Assembly (NCBI RefSeq): GCF_024198235.1
Contig: NZ_JAKCFB010000009.1
Span: forward strand, 230,624-294,623
Reading direction: 5' to 3'
From: Myxococcus dinghuensis
GTDB taxonomy: Bacteria > Myxococcota > Myxococcia > Myxococcales > Myxococcaceae
DNA length: 64,000 nt
Part shown: piece after piece, positions 1 through 8,210 of the stretch
Layout of the letters: each line of letters opens with the position of its first letter
Numbering within the stretch: position 1 is the stretch's first letter
Position numbers and translations under genes: made by a program
The notes under the pieces: generated by a model
Seen by the model: the letters and a program-made list of their open reading frames with translations, nothing else
What the model was told of the DNA's origin: nothing
Database searches by the model: none

Positions 1-215
1 ATGATCTGGACGGTGGTGGAGCCCTTGGCGATGGCGTCGGGCGGCCCCACGCAGACGGCGAGGTCGCCGACCTTCGCGGCCGGCAACCCGCCGATGAGCA
101 CGGTGGGCGCGCCCGGCCCCGCGATGGGTCCCCCCACGTGCGGAATGGGCGAGGGCACCGCGGGCGTGGACAGCGGGCACTGGTGGAAGTCGGTGAGGCG
201 TGCGGCGGGAGGCAT
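1..215 (-). CDS. PAAR-domain spike-tip protein of the eCIS, truncated by the window edge
   Basis: The reverse strand from the ATG at 215 reads MPPAARLTDFHQCP, followed by a Pro/Gly-rich stretch with PxPHVGGPIxGPG and a TVLIGGLPAAKVGD segment. This is the layout of PAAR proteins, which cap the VgrG spike of contractile injection systems and sharpen the tip. The 3' end lies beyond base 1, so about 71 residues are visible. AAGGA lies upstream of the start, and the gene begins 25 nt after the VgrG-like gene, so it belongs to the same transcript. It corresponds to Afp10/Pvc10 of the antifeeding prophage and Photorhabdus virulence cassettes. The family call rests on motif recognition. Confidence 0.85.
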   Translation of the reverse strand, partial: MPPAARLTDFHQCPLSTPAVPSPIPHVGGPIAGPGAPTVLIGGLPAAKVGDLAVCVGPPDAIAKGSTTVQI

Positions 216-240
216 GGGCGTCCTTTCCTTGGGACGACAC

Positions 241-2040
241 TCAGTTGATCTTCACCATCGAACCGCGCACGGTGAGCATGCCGCTGGAGGTCAGCTCGGC
301 CTGGGCGCTCCCGCTGGCGGAGAACTTCATCGACGCGGTGTGGGCCACCTGCACGCCCTTCACCGTCACGTTGCCGGTGGCCTCCAACGACAGGTTCCCG
401 CCCGCCGCCACCGACACGTTGCCCTTGGCGCTCACCTTCAGGTTGCTGGCGCTGTCCAGGGTGACGCCGCTCTTGCCCAGCACCAGGCTGTTGCCGGTGC
501 TGTCCTTGAGGGTGATGGCGCCGGACGTGTCGTCCAGCTCGAGCAGGTGGCCGCCCGGTGTCTTGATGGAGACGACCTTCTTCTCGTCGTCGAAGGACAG
601 CTCCAGCTTGCTGCGGGTGACCACCGCCTTGCGCGTGTTCTTCTCGTCGGGCGGGGACGGCGTCGCGTGCTGCTTGCCGTACACGGCGCCGAGGATGACG
701 GGGAAGCGCGGGTCCTCGTTCATGAAGCCCACCACCACCTCGTCGTCCACCTCCGGGTAGAACAGCGCGCCCACGCCGCTGGACGCGTAGAAGGTGCCCA
801 GCCGCGCCCACACGCCCTGGCTCGGCTCCTGGAGCAGGGGCAGCCCCACCAGCACGCGCAGCTCACCCTCGGGGTCCCTGGCCACCTGCTTCACGATGCC
901 CGTCTGCAGGCCCTTGATGGGCGGGAGCTGTCCGGAGGCGTCCGGCGCGGCGATGTCCTGCGTGTCGGCGGTGTACCAGCGCGCGGACAGGCCGAAGTCC
1001 ACGGACGTCAGCCACACCCCGTCCTCGATGTGGTGGTGCACGCCGCTCATGAAGGCCGCGCCGTTGAAGCGGGGCCCCAACCCGCCCAGCTCCAGCATGG
1101 CGCCCACGCGCGCCAGCGCGCTGCCATGGAACCGCACCGTCCCGCGAATCTTCGACAGCTTCGACTTGAGCAGCTCCGCGGACGCCCACGCCTGGAGGTC
1201 CCCGGGCTGGAGCTCCGCGCCCGTCTGGAGCGCGACCTTCTTCGCCCCGAACACCTGCGAGAGCCGCGCGGACGTCACGTTGCCCTGCTCCTTCACGGAC
1301 ACGGCGCCGGGCCCCGACTCGAGCAGCTTCTGCGTCGCCGCGTCCCAACTGATGCCCTTGATGGCGGAGGCGTCGTACTGCGTGGTGGCGTCCAGCTCCG
1401 TCTGGAGGTCCAGGATGGACTCGCCATACTTCACCGCCAGCACCGGGGCCTTCGTGGTGTCCGGCTTCGTCACCACCACCGCGCCCCCGTCCGCCATGAC
1501 GAGCAGCCCGTTGAGCTGCGCGCGCGTCACCATCAGGTCCCAGTCGGTGGCGTAGTACTGGACCACCTCCGGGTGGACGACGGAGGTGGCGTCCACCGTG
1601 CCCGACAGCCCGTTGCGCGACAGCAGCTTCTCGATGAGCGCGCTGTCCTTCACCTTCTCGAAGAAGCCGCTCTTGCGCTCCAGCGTCATCTTCAGCGCCG
1701 CGTCCGTCAGCTCCACCACCAGCCTCGAACCCGACGCGGTGTCGATCTCCAACCCCTGCCGGCACACCACGCCCTCGAAGATGACCGTGTTCTTCCCGTC
1801 GTAGCCGGCGGCGATGCTCACCTCGGCGCCGGGCAGGAAGGTGTCCGTGGCGCTGATGGGGAACGTGCCCGTGGCGGCCTCGCCGTCGAAGAGGACGAGC
1901 CGCGCCCGCGGCAGCTTGTTGACCGAGAGCCACGTGTCCACGGAGATGACCTGGTACGTGGCCGGGATGCGTGTCCCGTTGGACGTGATGACGAAGGTGG
2001 ACCGTGCCCCCTCGTTCGTCAGCGGCGAGGGCGTGCTCAT
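241..2040 (-). CDS. VgrG/gp5-gp27-like spike protein of the eCIS (Afp8/Pvc8-like), 599 aa
   Basis: A 599-residue protein built like phage/T6SS spike proteins. The first ~370 residues match the gp27/VgrG hub type. An OB-fold (gp5_N-like) segment follows, with GxVxxVxDPxGELRVLVGLP and a V(D)DEVVVGFMNEDPRFPVILG motif typical of Rhs/VgrG elements. A C-terminal beta-repeat region is rich in T/S-G-N-V repeats and would form the needle. Such proteins sit at the centre of the baseplate and pierce the target membrane. The ATG overlaps the stop of the upstream LysM gene (ATGA at 2037-2040), so translation is probably coupled. The PAAR tip gene follows directly. No extra C-terminal effector domain is visible. 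Confidence 0.92.
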   Translation of the reverse strand: MSTPSPLTNEGARSTFVITSNGTRIPATYQVISVDTWLSVNKLPRARLVLFDGEAATGTFPISATDTFLPGAEVSIAAGYDGKNTVIFEGVVCRQGLEIDTASGSRLVVELTDAALKMTLERKSGFFEKVKDSALIEKLLSRNGLSGTVDATSVVHPEVVQYYATDWDLMVTRAQLNGLLVMADGGAVVVTKPDTTKAPVLAVKYGESILDLQTELDATTQYDASAIKGISWDAATQKLLESGPGAVSVKEQGNVTSARLSQVFGAKKVALQTGAELQPGDLQAWASAELLKSKLSKIRGTVRFHGSALARVGAMLELGGLGPRFNGAAFMSGVHHHIEDGVWLTSVDFGLSARWYTADTQDIAAPDASGQLPPIKGLQTGIVKQVARDPEGELRVLVGLPLLQEPSQGVWARLGTFYASSGVGALFYPEVDDEVVVGFMNEDPRFPVILGAVYGKQHATPSPPDEKNTRKAVVTRSKLELSFDDEKKVVSIKTPGGHLLELDDTSGAITLKDSTGNSLVLGKSGVTLDSASNLKVSAKGNVSVAAGGNLSLEATGNVTVKGVQVAHTASMKFSASGSAQAELTSSGMLTVRGSMVKIN

Positions 2041-2738
2041 TCCAGCGCCTCCCGCAGCGGGGGGAACAACAACTGCGTGCCCACGGTGAGCTGGCGGAAG
2101 TCACTCAGCCCGTTCACGCGCGCCACGTCGACGTACGGGGTGCTGGTGCCGTAGATGCGGTAGCACATGAGCGGCAGCGTGTCGCCCGCCTGCACCGTGC
2201 GCACGTGCGTCAGGTCCGGGGAGTTCATGCGCGCCTTGAGCGCCAGCTCCACCTCGTCGTTGTAGCCGAGGAAGGTGCCCTTGGCCCGGGCGCGCAGCGG
2301 CGTGCCGTCGGGCTTGAAGAGCGTGTAGCTCATGCTCAGCTTCGACAGCTTGCACTTGAACAGGAAGGTGCCCCAGGACAGCTTCAGGTAGTTGGGGCTG
2401 TGGATGTTGCCGTTGTAGGTGAAGACCAGGTTCTTGAACTTCGCCACCTGCTCGGCGATGCCGTCCTCGGTGAAGGGCATCAGCCCGGGCAGGGGGCTGG
2501 GCACCACGCCGGTGCCGTCGAACACCAGCTCCAGCTCCACGGTGTCGGGGGGGATGCGGTTGAACTCCGACGAGCCGCCGCTGCTGCCCTGTGCCTGCAC
2601 GTCGTTGTACTTCACGCAGAACGTGTGCGAGTACGACGCCGGATTGATGTACACGACGTAGCGGCCCACCTCGGACGTGAAGTCCGACTTCTGGTAGGCG
2701 ATGACCATCATCTTCTCGAGGCTGCCGGAGAACCCCAT
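2037..2738 (-). CDS. LysM-containing baseplate protein of the eCIS (Afp7/Pvc7-like), 233 aa
   Basis: The start is the ATG at 2738 (MGFSGSLEKMMVIAYQK), which has AGGAG about 9 nt upstream; an upstream in-frame start would overlap the preceding gene. The C-terminal ~50 residues form a LysM motif (TVQAGDTLPLMCYRIYG, then VARVNGLSDFRQLTVGTQLL). In contractile systems, LysM-bearing gp53-like proteins bind the spike/tube junction and connect tube to baseplate. The gene lies between the DUF5908 gene (2-nt gap) and the spike gene (4-nt overlap), the same order as afp6-afp7-afp8. The N-terminal ~170 residues are beta-rich. Confidence 0.9.
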   Translation of the reverse strand: MGFSGSLEKMMVIAYQKSDFTSEVGRYVVYINPASYSHTFCVKYNDVQAQGSSGGSSEFNRIPPDTVELELVFDGTGVVPSPLPGLMPFTEDGIAEQVAKFKNLVFTYNGNIHSPNYLKLSWGTFLFKCKLSKLSMSYTLFKPDGTPLRARAKGTFLGYNDEVELALKARMNSPDLTHVRTVQAGDTLPLMCYRIYGTSTPYVDVARVNGLSDFRQLTVGTQLLFPPLREALE

Positions 2739-2740
2739 CG

Positions 2741-2932
2741 CTAGCGCTCCTGTCGGGCCCTGAGGACCTGGAGGACGCGGCGCAGGCACTCCTCGACCAG
2801 CGCCTGCCGCTCCTTCTTCTCGTCGGAGCAGCCGCAGTCACCCACGGGCGTGCTCGGCGTCTCGGGCCCGGCCGCGTCCACGCCGTCGCGCACGCGGAGC
2901 TGGATGCCGATTTCGTTCACCTCCAGGGGCAT
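2741..2932 (-). CDS. DUF5908-family small eCIS protein (Afp6/Pvc6-like), 63 aa
   Basis: A 63-residue protein beginning MPLEVNEIGIQLRVRD, the characteristic opening of DUF5908 proteins, which are short and found almost only in contractile injection system operons. The middle is a Cys-containing linker (GDCGCSDEKKE) and the end is a basic amphipathic helix (LRRVLQVLRARQER). Its role in particle assembly is not established. It sits 12 nt after the second tube gene and 2 nt before the LysM gene, so it is surely co-expressed. Confidence 0.8.
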   Translation of the reverse strand: MPLEVNEIGIQLRVRDGVDAAGPETPSTPVGDCGCSDEKKERQALVEECLRRVLQVLRARQER

Positions 2933-2944
2933 GGGACGCGCGCC

Positions 2945-3475
2945 TCAGGTCAACCGGGCGGTGAGCTGGGCCAGCTTCACGGCCACGGAGGCCGGACTGC
3001 CCAGGTTCACCCGCTCGAAGTAGTTGTAGGACAGCTCCAGCGACTCAGTGAGGATGCCGTTCTCCTGCGAGCGCATGGGCGACACCTCCCAGCGCAAGGG
3101 CCACGCGTTGACGAAGCCCCAGGCGACGAGCGGCAACCCCTCCTCGTTGAGCAGCAACACGAGGATGTTCTGCGGCAACAACGGCAGCGAGAGCCCCGAG
3201 CCCACGCTCTGGCCGAACCACTCCGCCAGGAACGAGTCCCGCGTCACCACGCCCCGCTTGAGCACCAGGTTGGAGTACTTGGCGGGCTTGGGCAGCTTGT
3301 GGGTGAAGCGGTTCTCTCCCCCCTCGGCGACGTCCTCCGTCTCCCAGTGCGCCTCGATGCCGGAGACCTCCTGGAAGGAGGCGTCCAGGTCGCTCGCCGC
3401 CGCCAGCAGGGTGGCGGAGCCGAGCAGGGACACGCTGAAGTAGAACGCCGGAGGTGGATAGTACGGTTCGGACAT
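2945..3475 (-). CDS. eCIS inner-tube protein, second copy (T4 gp19-like, Afp5/Pvc5-like), 176 aa
   Basis: A 176-residue phage tail tube-type protein. It starts MSEPYYPPPAFYFSV and carries the family hallmarks: an early F-x-V strand, SFQEVSGIEA near residue 35, a KLPKPAKYSNLVLKRGVV strand, and the late W-E-V...ESLELSYNYFERV segment. It is longer than the neighbouring tube protein (150 aa), with an insertion near residues 20-30. In Afp/PVC particles the second tube protein forms the adaptor ring between spike/baseplate and the main tube. It starts 24 nt after the first tube gene. Confidence 0.9.
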   Translation of the reverse strand: MSEPYYPPPAFYFSVSLLGSATLLAAASDLDASFQEVSGIEAHWETEDVAEGGENRFTHKLPKPAKYSNLVLKRGVVTRDSFLAEWFGQSVGSGLSLPLLPQNILVLLLNEEGLPLVAWGFVNAWPLRWEVSPMRSQENGILTESLELSYNYFERVNLGSPASVAVKLAQLTARLT

Positions 3476-3499
3476 GGCGCGGGCTCGGGGCTCGGGGGG

Positions 3500-3952
3500 C
3501 TACGGCGCGGCGACGACCAGCGTCTCGAAGGCGACCTCGAGCGTCTCCACCGCGACCTCGTTGCCCTCGGACTTCAGGTCCGTGCCGGACAGCTTCGTGG
3601 GCCACGCGTTGTTCAGCGTCCACGTCATCTTCGGCGCGCCCTGCTCATCCAGCAGACTGATGATGACCGTCCGCCGGTTGATGGTGTTCATCTTGATTTC
3701 GTTGTACCAATCCCAGAAGCGCGCATCGTTGACGAAGATGCCCTTGCGCAGCCGCACGTTGCCCACCTTCCCCAGGCCGGGCATCTTGATGGGATAGAAG
3801 CTGGGGCTGTTTCCGTGGCGGTACTCGATGACCTGCGTCTCGGTCTCGAGTCCGTCGACCTCCTGGAAGCTGACGGACGTGTCGTCCCCCAACTGGACGG
3901 AGAAATAGAATTTCGGCAACGGCCAGATGTCGTTCTGGACTTCTCCTGGCAT
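3500..3952 (-). CDS. eCIS major inner-tube protein (T4 gp19-like, Afp1/Pvc1-like), 150 aa
   Basis: A 150-residue tail-tube protein with the canonical pattern: PLPKFYFSVQL near the N-terminus, SFQEVDGLETETQVIEYRHG, IKMPGLGKVGNVRLRKGIF, and TWTLNNAWPTKLSGTDLKS followed by a TLEVAFETLVV C-terminal strand. Stacked hexamers of this protein would form the inner tube that carries cargo and is propelled by the contracting sheath. It follows the sheath gene by 59 nt, a slightly larger gap than elsewhere in the operon. Together with the next gene it gives two tube paralogues, as in Afp and PVC. Confidence 0.93.
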   Translation of the reverse strand: MPGEVQNDIWPLPKFYFSVQLGDDTSVSFQEVDGLETETQVIEYRHGNSPSFYPIKMPGLGKVGNVRLRKGIFVNDARFWDWYNEIKMNTINRRTVIISLLDEQGAPKMTWTLNNAWPTKLSGTDLKSEGNEVAVETLEVAFETLVVAAP

Positions 3953-4011
3953 GACGGTGTCTCTCTTTCAGGGTTGGATGTGTGGGATTGAAGGGGATGG
4001 GAGCGGGCGGG

Positions 4012-5562
4012 CTACGCGCTGGCGCCTTCCATCTTCTGCTTGAAGGTCAGCTCGATGAATTCTGCCGGGCGGATCATCTGCAGGGTGACCTGCACGACCA
4101 TGTAGCCCTCCAGCACGTCCTGGGCCGTCATGGTGCTGCCCAGGCCGCACTCCACGCTGAACGCGTCCGACGCGGTGGCGCCCAGCAGGCCGCCCTGCGA
4201 CCACAGCCCCTGCAGGAAGCTGGACACCATGGAGACCACCGACGCCCAGGTGTTGCCGTCGTTGGCGGCGAACACGAAGCGGTCCAGCGCGCTCTTGATG
4301 GACTGCTCCGCGTAGACGAGCGTGCGGCGCACCTGGATGTAGCGCCAGTCGTTGCTGTTGCCGTCGAGCGTGCGCGCGCCCCACACCACGGTGCCCCGGC
4401 CCACGAACTCGCGCAGGGCGTTGATGGCCTTGCCGTCCACCGGGACGTTGAGGTTCTCCTGCTGCTCGTTGTTGAGCTTGAAGGTGGTGCTGGTGACGCC
4501 GGCGAGGCTGACGTTGGCCGGCGCGTTCCACACGCCCCGGTTGGCGTCGTTCCACGTATAGACGCCGGCCAACGCGCCCGTGGCGGGCAGCACGTCGTCC
4601 TTGCGGGAGATGATGCGCAGCATGTCCGCCAACAGCGGCAGCGCGGCGGTCAGGTTCTGGTTGAGCGCCTGGATCTCCGCCGGGTCGGTGAGCGTGCCGA
4701 TCTTGGCGATGTCCGCGTCCACCGCCGTCTTGCGCGCGGAGTTGTTGGCGTAGAGGTTGGCGCTCTCCAGCTTGAGGATGTCCTGGAGCTGCTGGTCCGT
4801 CTTGATGTTGGTGTAGTCGAAGTCGCCCGCCTCCTGCACGTTGGTGTGCAGGAAGGGGAAGTAGGCCATGCCGTAGTTGAGGAACTTGCTGCCCACCAGC
4901 CCGCGGAACTCCGACTCCACCGTCTCCAGCGTGGTCTGGGTGACGGTGGCGCCGCCGTACACGTCGAGCAGCGCGACGCGGTCCTGGAGCTTGCCGCACT
5001 GGTTGAGCATGGCGGTGGCGACGGTGCCGTAGTCCGCGGACGTGGCCAGGTTCACCGCGTCCGGCACGACGAGCATGGTGGGCCCCACCTGCTCGGCGAT
5101 GATGTTCAGGCCGTCCACCAGCTTGGGGGCCTCCAGCGGGTCGCTGTAGCCACCCACGGAGACGACGTACGCGGTGCCGCCGCCGTTGGCATAGAACAGG
5201 CGCAGGCTGTTGAAGAGGATGTACTTGGTGCCCGCCGTGGGGACCAGGTCGTAGTACTTCCAGGTGGAGGTCGCCGCGTCGAGCACCTTGAAGTCGTAGC
5301 CACCGGACTTCTGCTTCGTGGTGTCCGTGACCTCGGTGAGGTTGAACGTGGGGTCCGGCGCGCCACCGAAGATCTGCTCGTAGTCCGCCAGCGAGCCGAT
5401 GCGCACCGGCGTGTTGGGGATGGGCTTGCCGCTGAGCGTGGCCGTCTGGGTGTAGCCGATGAAGGCGGGCACGGCCGTCTGGATTCCGACGACCGAGGGT
5501 GGGAAGGCGTCCAACTCCGTGACGTAGACGCCGGGGGTCTTTCGAGCGGCTTTGATGGGCAT
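4012..5562 (-). CDS. eCIS contractile tail sheath protein, 516 aa
   Basis: A 516-residue sheath protein starting MPIKAARKTPGVYVTELDAF, a signature of phage and eCIS sheaths (xTPGVYVxE). Further hallmarks are VPAFIGYT near residue 35, a DYEQIFGG segment, and a C-terminal domain ending VQVTLQMIRPAEFIELTFKQKMEGA, close to the usual sheath C-terminus. The sheath contracts around the tube and drives it through the target envelope. The ATG at 5562 is preceded by GAAGAGAGAAG. The window has a single sheath gene, whereas Afp and PVC encode several sheath paralogues; others could lie outside the window. Confidence 0.95.
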   Translation of the reverse strand: MPIKAARKTPGVYVTELDAFPPSVVGIQTAVPAFIGYTQTATLSGKPIPNTPVRIGSLADYEQIFGGAPDPTFNLTEVTDTTKQKSGGYDFKVLDAATSTWKYYDLVPTAGTKYILFNSLRLFYANGGGTAYVVSVGGYSDPLEAPKLVDGLNIIAEQVGPTMLVVPDAVNLATSADYGTVATAMLNQCGKLQDRVALLDVYGGATVTQTTLETVESEFRGLVGSKFLNYGMAYFPFLHTNVQEAGDFDYTNIKTDQQLQDILKLESANLYANNSARKTAVDADIAKIGTLTDPAEIQALNQNLTAALPLLADMLRIISRKDDVLPATGALAGVYTWNDANRGVWNAPANVSLAGVTSTTFKLNNEQQENLNVPVDGKAINALREFVGRGTVVWGARTLDGNSNDWRYIQVRRTLVYAEQSIKSALDRFVFAANDGNTWASVVSMVSSFLQGLWSQGGLLGATASDAFSVECGLGSTMTAQDVLEGYMVVQVTLQMIRPAEFIELTFKQKMEGASA

Positions 5563-5594
5563 CGGGCTTCTCTCTTCCGGGTGGGCTGCGGGGT

Positions 5595-7052
5595 TCAGAG
5601 GTTGAGGTAGATGTCCGAGTAGTCGTGTCGCTCGGACGCTTTCGGGGACGGGGGGTGGCCCGTGGGGCGCGTGTCGATGGCGCGCCCGGGGGGCGAGCCC
5701 TCGCGCGGGAGCACCAGCGCGGGGCTGGCCACGGGGACGCGGGCCATGAGCGTGCGCTCCGGGCTCCCGACGCGTTGGGCGCCGCGCAGCTCGAAGCGGA
5801 ACGTGGAGACCTCCTCCAGCGGGAGCTCCGCGTCGGCGATGAAGCGGTAGGCCGCGCCCGCGCCGGCCACGTGCGCCGGAGAGGGACCGGAGAAGGTGAC
5901 GCCTCCGGACGTCGCGGTGTCCACGAGGTCGAGCGCCTCGTAGCGGACGCCCGGTGGTGGGATGGCGTAGTAGATCCAGCGCGTCTGGCGCCGCTCGAAG
6001 CGCAGCTCGAGCTCGAGCGGGACGATGCGCGCCAGGTCCACGCCCTGCTCCAGGTCGCACACGGGATACAGCCCGGAGGCGGACGCCTCCGGCTTGTCCA
6101 GCAGCAGGTTCACGAAGCACAGCGGCGTCGGATAGGGCTGGGTGTAGACGACGGTGTCCGTGTGCAGCGTGCGGCCGGCCCGGTCCTCCTGGCGGATGAC
6201 GTAGCGCCCCTCGGGCAGCGAGACGAGGTCCAGGTAGGCCACCCGGCCCAGCCGCTGCTCGAGGTCCGGGGGCCGTGCGTGCGCGCGGCGCGCCTGGACC
6301 TGCTCGCAGGTGACGAGATAGGGCGCCTGCTTCCGCAGGAGTCCGACGGGGATGCTGCAGGGCTTGCAGAGCACCGGGGCGCCGGCCAGGTTGTCGACGA
6401 CGACGCGGTCGACGTCCTCGCTGACGAGCACGACCTGGAGCTGGGCCTGCACCACGCGCAGGCCGCTGGCGGCCGTCACGTGCGAGCCGGGGTTGAGCAG
6501 CGCGGGGGGCGTGAGGGCGCCCTCGCAGTGCAGCCCCTGGTCCGACGACTCCGGCGGCGCGTCCAGGAAGTGCGCCTGGGTGTTGTCGAAGTAGAGGTTG
6601 GTCTGGAGCGGCTGGAAGTCGCTGGGCAGGTCGGTGAGGTTGACGAAGTAGGGCGTTTCGGCGACGAGCACGAACGACAGCCAGGACCACTCCCCCTCGC
6701 GATGCCGGCGCGCGAGCGCGGAGAGCAGCTGGTCCCGGCGGTTGAAGTCGTACAGGACGGAGAAGCGCCCCTCCTCCTGGAGGAAGAGCAGGCCCTGGTC
6801 CCGCATCCAGCCCCGCGTGGCGGCGGTGGGGGCCCCCACCAGCGCCCGGCAGCGTCCCTCGGAGGCGTTGAAGTACGTGTGGCGCAGGTCCACCGTCATC
6901 AACCGCTCGTAGGCGTAGCGCCGGGGACGGGTCTCCGCCTCGCGCGCCTCCGTGACGGGCTCGGGGGGCGTCACGGGGCGAGGCAGGTCCTCGCGCCGCA
7001 ACTGCGAGGGGCCGTGGAGCAGGTGCTGGTGGGCGCGGTGCGGCAGCTTCAT
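5595..7052 (-). CDS. Unrecognised eCIS-operon protein, 485 aa
   Basis: A 485-residue protein starting MKLPHRAHQHLLHGPSQLRR. The start overlaps the stop of the DUF4255 gene (ATGA, 7049-7052), and the end lies 32 nt before the sheath start, so it is part of the eCIS operon. There is no signal peptide or clear membrane segment. It looks beta-rich: repeated strands with aromatic and Pro residues, a LCKPCSIPVG segment with a CxxC pair, and a C-terminal region with several strand-turn motifs (TFSGPSPAHV, STFRFELRG). The last ~45 residues are a Pro-rich tail. I do not recognise a family. Its place between cap and sheath genes suggests a structural or assembly role, but that is inference. Confidence 0.8.
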   Translation of the reverse strand: MKLPHRAHQHLLHGPSQLRREDLPRPVTPPEPVTEAREAETRPRRYAYERLMTVDLRHTYFNASEGRCRALVGAPTAATRGWMRDQGLLFLQEEGRFSVLYDFNRRDQLLSALARRHREGEWSWLSFVLVAETPYFVNLTDLPSDFQPLQTNLYFDNTQAHFLDAPPESSDQGLHCEGALTPPALLNPGSHVTAASGLRVVQAQLQVVLVSEDVDRVVVDNLAGAPVLCKPCSIPVGLLRKQAPYLVTCEQVQARRAHARPPDLEQRLGRVAYLDLVSLPEGRYVIRQEDRAGRTLHTDTVVYTQPYPTPLCFVNLLLDKPEASASGLYPVCDLEQGVDLARIVPLELELRFERRQTRWIYYAIPPPGVRYEALDLVDTATSGGVTFSGPSPAHVAGAGAAYRFIADAELPLEEVSTFRFELRGAQRVGSPERTLMARVPVASPALVLPREGSPPGRAIDTRPTGHPPSPKASERHDYSDIYLNL

Positions 7053-7666
7053 GGCCGCTGCTCCTGGGGCTCGCCGGGCGTCTCCACGCCCTTGGCGGCC
7101 GGGACCTGCGCCTGCTGCGCCGGGCCGCGATAGGGAATCATCCGGACCTTGTAGAGAACGGACGGCAGGTACTTCACGCCGGCCAGGCCCATCAGGTGGT
7201 TGAGGCCGAGCAGGTCGAGGTTGGTGAACTCGAACGTGAGCTTGTCGATGTCGGCGTGCAGGCCCGGCAGGGTCTGCTGCGTGAACCACGGCGTCTGCTG
7301 GAAGTAGCTGATGACGAGGGAGATGGTCTCCAGCGCCACCGGGTACGCCTGGTCCGTGAAGTTGGCGTAGAACAGGACGTAGAGGTCGATGTACAGCGGC
7401 GGGGCGACGATGCCGTACGTGTCCTGCGACACGGGGACGTTGCGGTTGTAGGTGCTGATGATGGTCTCGTGCTGCAGGTTGGCCAGGAACATCACCACCG
7501 CGTTGCTCGCCGTCGCCGCGGCGTTGCCCTGGTTGTCCTCGAGGTTGGACAGCACGACCCACGGCTCGTTGCGTGGCGCCGGCTCCGCGTTGCGGATGAA
7601 CTCATCCAGACGTTGACGGATGAGCTCGAGGGTGGACCCAAGCTTTCCCAAGGCAAAGCCTCTCAT
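7049..7666 (-). CDS. DUF4255 (Pvc16_N-like) tube-terminating cap protein of the eCIS, 205 aa
   Basis: A 205-residue protein with the DUF4255/Pvc16_N pattern: helical N-terminus (TLELIRQRLDEFIRN), a strand-rich core with NVPVSQDTYGIVAPPLYIDLYVLFYA, and the ALETISLVISYFQQTPWFT segment. The Afp16/Pvc16 family forms the terminator that stops tube growth and sets particle length. The final ~25 residues are Pro/Gln/Glu-rich. Here it is the first gene of the operon, whereas in Afp it is the last (afp16). The ATG at 7666 has only weak GGGA-like ribosome-binding sequence. A TTGACA promoter candidate lies about 150 bp upstream. Confidence 0.88.
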   Translation of the reverse strand: MRGFALGKLGSTLELIRQRLDEFIRNAEPAPRNEPWVVLSNLEDNQGNAAATASNAVVMFLANLQHETIISTYNRNVPVSQDTYGIVAPPLYIDLYVLFYANFTDQAYPVALETISLVISYFQQTPWFTQQTLPGLHADIDKLTFEFTNLDLLGLNHLMGLAGVKYLPSVLYKVRMIPYRGPAQQAQVPAAKGVETPGEPQEQRP

Positions 7667-8156
7667 GCGCGTCCCGCGGACGCGTGACTCGTTCTTCGTG
7701 GGGTGAGACCCGGAGGGCCGCCGGGAGTATTCGCGAGCGAGAATCCCGAGGATCCTTCGCCCCTGCCGCAGTCAATCCCTGACGAGTCGTGTATCTCGCG
7801 GGATGATCAAAACAGTAACAGGGACTCGCGGTGTGTCAACCGGGGTGGGTTTGTATGACTTGCCGGGGAGGGTGTCTGTTGAAACTTTCGACGTCTGTCT
7901 TTGCCTCGGGCCCGGGGATACTGAGGGGAGGGGCCCGCGGTCGGAGCGGCGTCGGACGCGGCGGGTCCTCTCCCTTGACGGGCGCGGGCCGCCGCGAACG
8001 GGCGCGCCCGGGAGGACCCGCCAGGTCCGGACGGAGGTCACGCGTGGAGGCGGGCCCCGGAGGTCGGGTGGACGGCGGAGGTGGGTACGCGAGGCGCCGA
8101 CACCGCGCGGGCCGGATTCTCGGCCTCGGGCGCGATTTCCAGGCGCTGGAACGAAA
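7667..8156. other. Long non-coding upstream region of the eCIS operon with a GC-rich inverted repeat
   Basis: About 490 nt without a convincing gene; reading frames here lack family signatures. Besides the promoter candidate at 7812-7839 it holds a two-tier inverted repeat. Outer arms GGCGGGTCCTC (7960-7970) and GAGGACCCGCC (8012-8022) enclose inner arms GGGCGCG and CGCGCCC. The transcript could fold into a strong structure. It may be an operator, a leader structure or a small RNA. Confidence 0.45.
7812..7839 (-). promoter_or_regulatory. Candidate housekeeping-sigma promoter of the eCIS operon
   Basis: On the minus strand a perfect TTGACA (7839-7834) is followed after 16 nt by TACTGT (7817-7812), a fair -10 match. 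It points at the DUF4255 start at 7666, leaving a leader of roughly 140 nt. It is the best promoter-like sequence between the sigma-factor terminator and the operon. Not tested; other sigma factors may be used. Confidence 0.5.
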
Positions 8157-8183
8157 GAAGCCGCCGAGTGACTCGGCGGCTTC
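8151..8183 (-). terminator. Intrinsic terminator of the RpoH-type sigma gene
   Basis: A perfect 12-bp inverted repeat, GAAGCCGCCGAG / CTCGGCGGCTTC with a 3-nt loop (8157-8183). On the minus strand it is followed by TTTCGT. It starts about 28 nt after the stop codon of the sigma-factor gene, so it should separate that gene from the eCIS operon downstream. Confidence 0.8.
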
Positions 8184-8210
8184 GGGGGCTGCGGGGAGGT
8201 GACTGCCGGC

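Noticed and set aside
1..2154. Plus-strand open frame over the spike gene
   Set aside because: Opposite to clear PAAR and VgrG-like genes, composition typical of an antisense shadow.
7803..8202. Plus-strand small frames upstream of the eCIS
   Set aside because: Arg/Gly-rich, no ribosome-binding site, no motif; the region is better read as regulatory.
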